DNA from: Xylanibacter ruminicola
GTDB taxonomy: Bacteria > Bacteroidota > Bacteroidia > Bacteroidales > Bacteroidaceae
DNA: 64,000 nt
Direction of reading: 5' to 3'
Assembly (NCBI GenBank): GCA_015060625.1
Contig: SUYC01000005.1
Coordinates: forward strand, 189,826 to 253,825
Below the pieces are notes generated by a model that made no database searches, was not told the origin of the DNA, and worked only from the letters and a program-made list of their open reading frames with translations. The position numbers and the translations under genes are program-made. Positions 7,613-13,915 of this stretch are shown here, piece after piece (positions within the stretch are counted from its first letter, which is position 1; each line of letters opens with the position of its first letter).

Positions 7613-8776
7613 ATGCCCAGTAGCGACGATTTGCGACACTATGCCATCGAGGTGAAGCCCATTGGTGCGGCTTGCAACCTGCGGTGCGAGTATTGTTATT
7701 ATTTGGCGAAGGGGGGCGCTGGTGCAGCCGGCCCTTCGCTCATGACGGATGAGGTGCTCGAGAACTATATCCGTCAGGTGATAGATATCCACGGGCGATA
7801 TGCCGAGATAGAGTTTGCCTGGCATGGTGGCGAGCCAACCATGTGCGGCATCCCCTTCTTTGAGCGCGCCATGGCGCTGCAACAGCAGTATGGCAAGGGC
7901 CGCCACATCCTGAACACGCTGCAAACCAACGGCACGCTGCTCACCGACGACTGGTGCCGGTTCTTCCGCAATCATCAGTTCCGTATCGGCATCAGCATCG
8001 ACGGTCCCGAGCATCTGCACAACATCTATCGCAAGGATGCACGGGGCGAGGGCACGTTCAGTCGCACCATGCACGGGCTCGACCTGCTGCTGAAACACGG
8101 CGTAGAGTTTAATACCCTCACCACCGTGAATGCCGCTAACGCCACGCATGCTGCCGAGGTGTATCAGTTTTTGCGAGGATTCAGCAACTACATGCAGTTT
8201 CTGCCAGTGGTAGAGTGCCTGCCGCAGAATGATAGCGGAAAAAATGTGGCTTTGCCCCCTGGCATCTATAGCCATCAGCCCCGCAACCTGGCGCCCTTCT
8301 CCGTTCAGCCCGAAGCCTACGGCAAGTTCCTGTGCACCATTCTCGACGAGTGGAGCCGTCGCGATGTGGGGCGAAAGTTTGTGCAGGTAATCGAGGCTGC
8401 CATTGGCAACCTGACCCACCGCCCAGCCGGTTTGTGTGTACACGAATCCGTATGTGGCCATTGTGGTGTGATAGAGAAGAATGGCGACCTGTATCGCTGC
8501 GACCGCTATGTGTTTCCCGAGTATCGCATCGGCAATATCCTGCAGGGCTCGCTCCACGACATGATGCAAACCAATCGCAAGTTTGGCGAGTATAAACTCG
8601 ACAGTCTGCCCTCCGCCTGTCTGCATTGCGATGTGGCCCACCTCTGTTTCGGAGGCTGTCCCAAGGATCGCTTGGTAGAGCGCATTACCCTTCGCGGTCC
8701 CGAGCGCCGCAACTATCTCTGCCCCGGCTACCAGATGTTTTTCCGCTACCTGTCGCAGAAAATCAAAACAAAATAA
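7613..8776 (+). CDS. Anaerobic sulfatase-maturating radical SAM enzyme
   Basis: 387 residues. The radical-SAM cluster motif CNLRCEYCYY (Cys-x3-Cys-x2-Cys) is at residues 21-30. The C-terminal third is a Cys-rich SPASM region (CVHESVCGHCGVIEKNGDLYRCDRY ..., then CLHCDVAHLCFGGCPKDR) for two auxiliary Fe-S clusters. This arrangement, LLTDDW and GISIDGP are typical of anSME proteins, which use S-adenosylmethionine to oxidise the sulfatase active-site Ser or Cys to formylglycine in the cytoplasm before export. The gene starts 7 bases after the sulfatase stop codon, confirming the pairing. SPASM proteins also mature peptides, so a second role is not excluded. Confidence 0.93.
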   Translation: MPSSDDLRHYAIEVKPIGAACNLRCEYCYYLAKGGAGAAGPSLMTDEVLENYIRQVIDIHGRYAEIEFAWHGGEPTMCGIPFFERAMALQQQYGKGRHILNTLQTNGTLLTDDWCRFFRNHQFRIGISIDGPEHLHNIYRKDARGEGTFSRTMHGLDLLLKHGVEFNTLTTVNAANATHAAEVYQFLRGFSNYMQFLPVVECLPQNDSGKNVALPPGIYSHQPRNLAPFSVQPEAYGKFLCTILDEWSRRDVGRKFVQVIEAAIGNLTHRPAGLCVHESVCGHCGVIEKNGDLYRCDRYVFPEYRIGNILQGSLHDMMQTNRKFGEYKLDSLPSACLHCDVAHLCFGGCPKDRLVERITLRGPERRNYLCPGYQMFFRYLSQKIKTK

Positions 8777-8805
8777 GGGCTGACATTTCTGTCAGCCCTC
8801 TTTTT
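8777..8805. terminator. Terminator shared by the maturase and a convergent small gene
   Basis: Perfect stem GGGCTGACA (8777-8785) with TGTCAGCCC (8790-8798), 4-base loop, T5 on the plus side (8800-8805) and a T-rich stretch on the minus side. It lies right after the maturase stop and five bases past the stop of the minus-strand 33-codon gene, so it probably works both ways. Confidence 0.85.
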
Positions 8806-8809
8806 GTAA

Positions 8810-8911
8810 TTAAGTGTACCATATTGATGGAATTTGTTTCGGTGTACAGTTGTCGACCTTTTGCTCGTCGAGCTGTAATTCTTCGTTTCTTGTTTCGTTC
8901 TTAGTTGTCAT
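8810..8911 (-). CDS. 33-residue peptide, copy A of a duplicated small gene
   Basis: Starts ATG at 8911 and ends TAA at 8810. The peptide begins MTTKNETRNEELQLD, has a variable centre (EQKVDNC) and ends TPKQIPSIWYT. A second copy lies at 13769-13870 on the other strand. The two share the first 15 residues exactly and nearly all of the last 11, with no indel over 34 codons; of the differences in the conserved end, one is silent and one is Ile/Met, as expected of a translated gene. The similarity continues through the leader and -7 element. No signal peptide or membrane segment. It has its own promoter and terminator. Family not recognised; it could be a signalling or regulatory peptide or, because an SPASM radical-SAM gene is adjacent, a modified-peptide precursor, but that is speculation. 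Confidence 0.65.
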   Translation of the reverse strand: MTTKNETRNEELQLDEQKVDNCTPKQIPSIWYT

Positions 8912-8944
8912 AAGCATTCCTTTTTAAGTGGTTTTTAGTTGCTA

Positions 8945-8952
8945 CAAATATA
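8945..8952 (-). promoter_or_regulatory. -7 promoter element of small gene copy A
   Basis: TATATTTG on the minus strand, 33 bases before the start codon. The stretch from here to the ATG (TATATTTGTAGCAACTAAAA..., then AAAAAGGAATGCTT) is nearly the same as in front of copy B. Confidence 0.7.
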
Positions 8953-9130
8953 GCGATTATTCGCTAAAGTTGTATGCAAAAGGATGTGTTTTTTTAGGCT
9001 TGTTAACGTTCATGGGCTATTTGTAGCATTTACATTCATGTTTTATTCGTTTTCGGCCTCACAATGATGCAATGAATGCCAACCGGCCATACTGTTTGAA
9101 GGTTAATTATGGTTAAAAACGAGTCTGAAA

Positions 9131-9162
9131 TTTGTTTGTTCTGAAATATATATCTACTTTTG
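9131..9162 (+). promoter_or_regulatory. Promoter of the DUF3857 gene pair
   Basis: TTTG (9131-9134), a 20-base spacer, then TACTTTTG (9155-9162): a full -33/-7 pair of the Bacteroidetes type. Predicted start near 9169, leaving a leader of about 67 bases. Confidence 0.75.
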
Positions 9163-9235
9163 AAAACAAATCAATAATGATATACTTAAAAGGACAAAAT
9201 AGCCCTTTAATTTATACACTATAATTATCACTTCT

Positions 9236-11212
9236 ATGAAACTAAAACTGTTGCTTGCGCTGCTAGTAATGAATCAGATGCTATATGCGCAGACTATCGA
9301 GCCCAATCTGAAATGGGGCAAACCCACAGATGCGGAACTGAAAATGACGGAGTATGCCGATGACAAAGATGCCGACGCCGTAGTGTTGTACCACAAGACC
9401 GACGTTTATTACAACTTTGTGAATGGCGACTTCAAGGTTTATTATGATGTAAGGACCAGACTGAAAGTGCTAAAACCCGATGGGAAGCGCGTGGCTGATA
9501 AGTCGATAAACTATGTGGAGAACGAAAATAATCGCATGCGCAAAGAGGTGATTACTGGACTGAAAGCTGTCGCCTATAATTTGGAAAATGATAAGTTGGT
9601 GAAAACCAAAATGGAGCAGTCGATGGTTCACCGTGAGCGTCTGGATAAGAACATGAAACAGCTGAAGTTTAGTGTGCCACAGGTGAAGGTGGGTACTGTG
9701 ATAGAGTATGAGTTCTGCCTTGAAAGCGATATTTACTACGACATCTATAGTTGGTATGCTCAGAGTGATATACCGGTGCTCTATACCTGCTACAACCTGG
9801 CTATTCCAGAATGGTTAGGCTTTAATATTGAAGAAACAGGCGGCTGGCCGATGGAAAAGAAACTGGATGGTGGTTCGCTCAAGCTCACAGCGGGTAATGC
9901 CTCTGAATTTGTAGCCACTAAGGAGTATCATTTTAATGCCAACCACCTGCCTGCACTTAAACAGGACGGTTATGTGTGGTGTACCGAAAACTATGGTAAT
10001 AAGGTGACAGCCGAGTTGCGTGGTATCTATATTCCTGGCGCTATTCAGAAGAATTATACGTCCACATGGGCGGATATCAATGTACAGCTGCTAGAGGACA
10101 ATGATTTTGGAGGACGCCTGAAAAACAGCAGTCCGCTGAAGGCCGCCATCGTGGCTGCTGGCATTCCTGATATTGCCGACAAGCGTGAACGTTTTGCTGC
10201 TGTATGGAAGATGCTCAAGAGCAAGGTGCGCTGGAATGGCGATTATGCCTTCTGGGGTAAATCGGCTTCGAAAGTACTGAAAGAGGGAACTGGTACCAAT
10301 GCTGATATAAACTTCCTGCTCATCAATATGTTGCACGATGCCAATATCGATGCCGTTCCTGTGGTGCTGAGAACCCGCGACAAAGGATTCTTGCCGATAA
10401 CCCACGCCAGTCTTAAATTCCTGAATACTTTTGTAGTCGCTATCCATACCGATGAATCCAGGTGGGATTATTTCGATGCGTCGGCAGAGGATGGCTATCT
10501 GAACACGTTGCCTGCAATACTGTTGGTGGAGCGTGCCCGTATCCTTGACAAGGATGGGCAGGGCGACTGGGTTGATCTGATGGCTGTTGCCAATAGTAAG
10601 GAGGCCAGCTCGATTCAGGTCACTCTGAGTGCCGATGGCGTGTTGGATGGTACCAGAAGGCGGCTACTCAACGATGAGGCGGCAGCCTTGTTTCGTAAGA
10701 AATGGCGCGAGGCAAAAGATAGTATGGAGCTGATTCATCAGTTACAGGAGAAGTCGGGCATGGAAATCAAAACTTATCAGATAGCAGGTAGAAACGACTT
10801 CTCGTCTCAGGCTGTTGAGACTGTAGGCTTCACTAAGCAGTGCGATACGACTGGTGATGTGATATTCCTCAATCCACTGGTTTTTGCTCCCTTGTCCGAG
10901 TCACCGTTCACGGCTGCCGAGCGACGTCTGCCCATCGAGTTCCCTTTCAAACAGACAGAGAGTGTCAATGTCGTGATCAGTCTGCCAGAGGGGTATGTGG
11001 TTGAAGACATGCCTAAGCCTGTAGTACTAAAGTATGACGGCATGACTGTTCGAATTGGTACGCGCGTCAGCGACGGGATTCTTACCACGCAGTTCTTGTT
11101 CAGAATCGACAAGACATTCTTCCCCGTAGAAACATATCAAGATGTGAAAGCCTTTTTGGATAAATTGGCAGAATGCTGCAAAAGCATGGTTACAATCAAG
11201 AAAATGGCATGA
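9236..11212 (+). CDS. Exported DUF3857/transglutaminase-like protein lacking the catalytic Cys
   Basis: 658 residues with a signal peptide (LLLALLVMNQMLYAQ). Residues 40-230 or so fit the DUF3857 beta-sandwich (DVRTRLKVLKPDGKRVADKS, KVGTVIEYEF). The middle holds a transglutaminase-fold core, but where active members have a Cys (GDCK... or GNCAD...) this protein has GTGTNADINFLLINMLHDA, so the nucleophile is missing and enzyme activity is unlikely. A C-terminal DUF3858-like beta domain follows (ESVNVVISLPEGYVVEDMPK). The next gene overlaps by 4 bases and keeps the Cys, so this protein probably acts as a partner or binding protein. Function of the family is unknown; periplasmic. Confidence 0.85.
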   Translation: MKLKLLLALLVMNQMLYAQTIEPNLKWGKPTDAELKMTEYADDKDADAVVLYHKTDVYYNFVNGDFKVYYDVRTRLKVLKPDGKRVADKSINYVENENNRMRKEVITGLKAVAYNLENDKLVKTKMEQSMVHRERLDKNMKQLKFSVPQVKVGTVIEYEFCLESDIYYDIYSWYAQSDIPVLYTCYNLAIPEWLGFNIEETGGWPMEKKLDGGSLKLTAGNASEFVATKEYHFNANHLPALKQDGYVWCTENYGNKVTAELRGIYIPGAIQKNYTSTWADINVQLLEDNDFGGRLKNSSPLKAAIVAAGIPDIADKRERFAAVWKMLKSKVRWNGDYAFWGKSASKVLKEGTGTNADINFLLINMLHDANIDAVPVVLRTRDKGFLPITHASLKFLNTFVVAIHTDESRWDYFDASAEDGYLNTLPAILLVERARILDKDGQGDWVDLMAVANSKEASSIQVTLSADGVLDGTRRRLLNDEAAALFRKKWREAKDSMELIHQLQEKSGMEIKTYQIAGRNDFSSQAVETVGFTKQCDTTGDVIFLNPLVFAPLSESPFTAAERRLPIEFPFKQTESVNVVISLPEGYVVEDMPKPVVLKYDGMTVRIGTRVSDGILTTQFLFRIDKTFFPVETYQDVKAFLDKLAECCKSMVTIKKMA

Positions 11213-13047
11213 GAAGGATTGCTGTCTTGTGTGTTGGTCTAATGTATGTGTCAGTCCTCTTGGCACAGAATGCGGTTGTTGAGGAGGCGGTTACCGAGGT
11301 GGTGTGCAGCTCGCCGACCATGGCTGTGCAGCATTTTAAGACCGTTACAACTATTCAAAATGAGCATGGGGCGTCGCAGGCGCTGTTTTTGTGGTCGTGC
11401 AGTAAAAACGATAAGCTGACTGGTTTTAAAGGGCAGGTCGTCGATGCTGCAGGGCGCGTCATTCGCAAAATAAAGGAGAGCAACTTGTCGCGTACCGAGT
11501 ATTCGCCTTATCTTGCTATCGACGATTATAAGGTGTATTTCGATTATACGCCTCCTTCCTATCCGGTTACGGTCACTTATGAGTGGACTGTCGAGAGTCG
11601 TGATAATCTCATTGAGTTTCCCAGTTTCTGTCCGCAAACAGATTATGACATCAGTGTAAAGAAAGCGACTTACTGCTTGAAGGCACCGAAAAGTATGCGT
11701 GTGCGTTATGCCATTCAGAATATAGATGCACAGGTTCATGTTGCAGATGTTGAGAACGACAAGCAGACTTTCGCGCTCCAGGTGGAGAATCTGCCTGCTC
11801 TGAAGAAAGAAGCCTTTAGTAGGCCTATGAACGAGCGGTTGCCATTGGCATGGTTTGCACCTACCGATTTCGTGTATTATGGTACTAAGGGCAGTCTGGA
11901 CTGCTGGGCCGACTATGGCAAGTGGGAGTATGGGCTCATTCAGGGCCGCGACCAGCTGACAGAGGCAGAGCGACAGGAGCTGCATCAGCTGACCGATGGC
12001 TTGAAGACGGATCGTGAGAAGGTAGAGGCTATCTATCATCGGTTGGAGAAGAACACCCGTTATGTGGCGGTGCTCTTAGGTATTGGTGGGCAGCAGCCTG
12101 CTCCTGCCAGTCATGTGAGCAAGAGCGGCTTCGGCGATTGCAAAGGATTGTCTAACTATATGCGTGCAATGCTTAATGAGGTAGGGATAGTCTCGCACTA
12201 TACCACTATCAGTACGACAAACCGCCGGCTGCTGAGCCGGTTTGCCAGTGTCGGACAGATGAATCATGTCATTCTGCAAGTGCCTCTACAAAGCGATACG
12301 CTCTGGTTGGAGTGTACCAATCCCCAGCTACCTATGGGGTATGTCCACGCACGCATAGCTGGCCACGATGCAATCGAGATTTCGGAGCATGGCGGTAGGT
12401 TGGTGCGCTTGCCTGCCTATGCCGATAGTGCCAACGTTATGCATAGCACCATCAGCATCCAGTTGTCTAATCAGGGGACTGCCGATGTGAAGTTTGAACA
12501 GCAGACCACAAACAGTCAGTATGAGAGCACTATCCCGCTGCAGAAGATGGACGGAAAAGAGCGCCAGAGCGCCCTTCTTCAGATGGTGCATATACCACAA
12601 GCTGAGGTCAGACAGTTGGAACTGACAGAAGCAGGTGCGAGCATCCGGCTCGAAGCTGACATCAAGAGTCAGAGGTATGCCACTCAGACCGGTCAGCGTC
12701 TCATGGTGCCTGTTTGCCCGATTCATCGTGGCTATGCCGTGCCTAATTCAAATACAGAGCGTCAGGAAGATATCTATCTGAATATGGGGTATATGGATGT
12801 GGATGATATCAGTATTCATATCCCCGATGGCTACGAGGTGGAGGCCAAGCCAAAGGATATGCACGTAGAAAGTGTGTTTGGCACCTTTTCGTTTACTCTA
12901 CAGGAAGAGAGCCAGAATGTTCTTGTCAGCATCCGGTTGCTGATGAAATCGGGCACATTTCCTAAAGCGCTCTTTCCTGAGCTTGCAAGTTTTATCCGCA
13001 CCATTAGTGCATCATACAATCAAAAAGTAGTGCTGAAACGGATCTGA
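11209..13047 (+). CDS. Exported DUF3857/transglutaminase-like protein with intact Cys-His
   Basis: 612 residues from the ATG at 11209, which overlaps the upstream TGA (ATGA), so translation is coupled. A longer frame from 11173 is rejected because the signal peptide (RIAVLCVGLMYVSVLLAQ) begins right after 11209. DUF3857 domain first, then the transglutaminase-like core with GFGDCKGLSNYMRAML (catalytic Cys), NHVIL (His) and the LWLECTNPQLPMGY strand that usually carries the third residue. A C-terminal beta domain ends the chain. A paralogue of its upstream neighbour. Probably a periplasmic amidase, peptidase or protein cross-linker; substrate unknown. A terminator follows. Confidence 0.87.
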   Translation: MRRIAVLCVGLMYVSVLLAQNAVVEEAVTEVVCSSPTMAVQHFKTVTTIQNEHGASQALFLWSCSKNDKLTGFKGQVVDAAGRVIRKIKESNLSRTEYSPYLAIDDYKVYFDYTPPSYPVTVTYEWTVESRDNLIEFPSFCPQTDYDISVKKATYCLKAPKSMRVRYAIQNIDAQVHVADVENDKQTFALQVENLPALKKEAFSRPMNERLPLAWFAPTDFVYYGTKGSLDCWADYGKWEYGLIQGRDQLTEAERQELHQLTDGLKTDREKVEAIYHRLEKNTRYVAVLLGIGGQQPAPASHVSKSGFGDCKGLSNYMRAMLNEVGIVSHYTTISTTNRRLLSRFASVGQMNHVILQVPLQSDTLWLECTNPQLPMGYVHARIAGHDAIEISEHGGRLVRLPAYADSANVMHSTISIQLSNQGTADVKFEQQTTNSQYESTIPLQKMDGKERQSALLQMVHIPQAEVRQLELTEAGASIRLEADIKSQRYATQTGQRLMVPVCPIHRGYAVPNSNTERQEDIYLNMGYMDVDDISIHIPDGYEVEAKPKDMHVESVFGTFSFTLQEESQNVLVSIRLLMKSGTFPKALFPELASFIRTISASYNQKVVLKRI

Positions 13048-13054
13048 TCTAAAC

Positions 13055-13088
13055 AAAAAAACTCTCGCGTTCACGGCGAGAGTTTTTA
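13055..13088. terminator. Terminator after the DUF3857 pair
   Basis: ACTCTCGC (13061-13068) pairs with GCGAGAGT (13076-13083); A6 before and T5 after, so it can serve both the DUF3857 unit and the minus-strand small gene at 13117-13218. Confidence 0.8.
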
Positions 13089-13116
13089 CTTAAAGCCCTT
13101 AATCACATTCTGGCTC

Positions 13117-13218
13117 CTACAAGCCCATGCAACTGGTAGCGCCCAGTGCCGTAATTATCGCCGTTGCGATACTTGCAATCATCTGCAAAATAAATTTCGC
13201 TGTTTCTTTCTTACTCAT
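13117..13218 (-). CDS. Smalltalk protein (small Bacteroidetes membrane peptide)
   Basis: 33 residues: a basic start (MSKKETAKF), one hydrophobic helix (ILQMIASIATAIITALGA) and the lipobox-like end TSCMGL. This matches the pattern of the family NCBI calls smalltalk protein, short Bacteroidales peptides that end in TSC-M and usually sit between an HU-like DNA-binding protein gene and an N-acetylmuramoyl-L-alanine amidase gene. Here a relic of the HU-like gene lies upstream on the same strand (13376-13477) and no amidase is left downstream. Function of the family unknown; probably a membrane peptide. Confidence 0.75.
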   Translation of the reverse strand: MSKKETAKFILQMIASIATAIITALGATSCMGL

Positions 13219-13375
13219 AATCTTAATGTTTTATTGGTTAATAATTTGGCACGGATGACACGGCTCTCTTTTAGAGAAACGCAGCCTTTTATTGACTACA
13301 GCCGTGTCCTTTTTTTAAAAGGCCGTGTCGCTCGGCTTTGCCGCTTGGCTCGTCCAAGAATCCGTGCCTAAAAAC

Positions 13376-13477
13376 TTAGTCGCCGTTGGGACCGTCGCTC
13401 GGATCGCTGTTGCCGCCGCCTCCGTTGCCACCACCGTTACCACCTGATGGGGTGTTGGGGTCGCACAGCCAGGTTAT
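13376..13477 (-). pseudogene. Relic: Gly-rich C-terminal tail of an HU-like DNA-binding protein
   Basis: On the minus strand the frame after a TGA (13478-13480) reads ITWLCDPNTPSGG, then a Gly/Asn-rich run and NSDPSDGPNGD before TAA at 13376-13378. A Cys-Asp followed by a Gly/Asn/Asp-rich low-complexity tail is the usual ending of the long HU-family proteins of Bacteroidales, the normal neighbours of smalltalk genes. The DNA-binding body is gone. Call rests on tail composition and context. Confidence 0.5.
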
Positions 13478-13551
13478 TCAGTTATTCACTTTGGACATTT
13501 GGAAAATTGATAATTAAAATTTAAAAATTATGTTACCAAGAGGAATTCGTA

Positions 13552-13689
13552 ATACAAATACCGATTGTACACCATCCGTACGATCATTCTAGCCAGCGTG
13601 AAGCGCTGGTTGGATTCGTAAGGAGGCTTGCTGAATATAATCTGAATGTATATACTACAAACAGCGTTCTTATAGTTAATAAGTACTAA
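13552..13689 (+). pseudogene. Relic of an AAA-type ATP-binding protein
   Basis: The frame reads IQIPIVHHPYDHSSQREALV, then GFVRRLAEYNLNVYTTNSVL and IVNKY before TAA (13687-13689). It resembles the P-S-Q-R-x-L-V-x-F-L-x-x-L ... NVYITTHS segment (Walker B to H-loop) of predicted AAA/OLD-like ATPases, without either end and with Asn where the conserved His would be. About 45 residues survive, so it is a decayed fragment. Confidence 0.5.
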
Positions 13690-13728
13690 ATTAATGCGGT
13701 TGGAAGAGCAATGAACGGGAAAATTGCC

Positions 13729-13736
13729 TATATTTG
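13729..13736 (+). promoter_or_regulatory. -7 promoter element of small gene copy B
   Basis: TATATTTG, 32 bases before the start codon and embedded in the same conserved leader as copy A. Confidence 0.7.
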
Positions 13737-13768
13737 TACCAACTAAAAATCACCAAAAAGGAATGCTT

Positions 13769-13870
13769 ATGACAACTAAGAACGAAACAAGAAACGAAGA
13801 ATTACAGCTCGACAATAAGTTAGTCGAGACCAGTACACCGAAACAAATGCCATCTATATGGTACACTTAA
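13769..13870 (+). CDS. 33-residue peptide, copy B of a duplicated small gene
   Basis: ATG at 13769, TAA at 13868-13870. Begins MTTKNETRNEELQLD as copy A does, differs in the centre (NKLVETS) and ends TPKQMPSIWYT. Same length and frame as copy A, same promoter and leader, and again a terminator right behind. The two copies bracket the DUF3857 gene pair in opposite orientation, about 4.9 kb apart. This conserved unit of promoter, leader and 34 codons, with change concentrated in the middle of the peptide, argues for a real gene. Function unknown. Confidence 0.65.
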   Translation: MTTKNETRNEELQLDNKLVETSTPKQMPSIWYT

Positions 13871-13875
13871 AGAAT

Positions 13876-13915
13876 AAGCGCGGCACCTGCAAAAAGGTGT
13901 CGCGCTTCTCTTTTT
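13876..13915. terminator. Terminator between small gene copy B and GH3
   Basis: AAGCGCGGCACCT (13876-13888) pairs with AGGTGTCGCGCTT (13895-13907) with one G-U or mismatch, followed by a T-rich run on the plus strand (13908-13917). The GH3 gene ends at 13914 on the other strand, so it may serve both. Confidence 0.8.

Noticed and set aside
7613..8776. Radical SAM gene as a dedicated maturase of the 33-residue peptide
   Set aside because: It is directly behind the sulfatase and has anSME features; only proximity links it to the peptide, so it is kept as a sulfatase maturase with the alternative noted.
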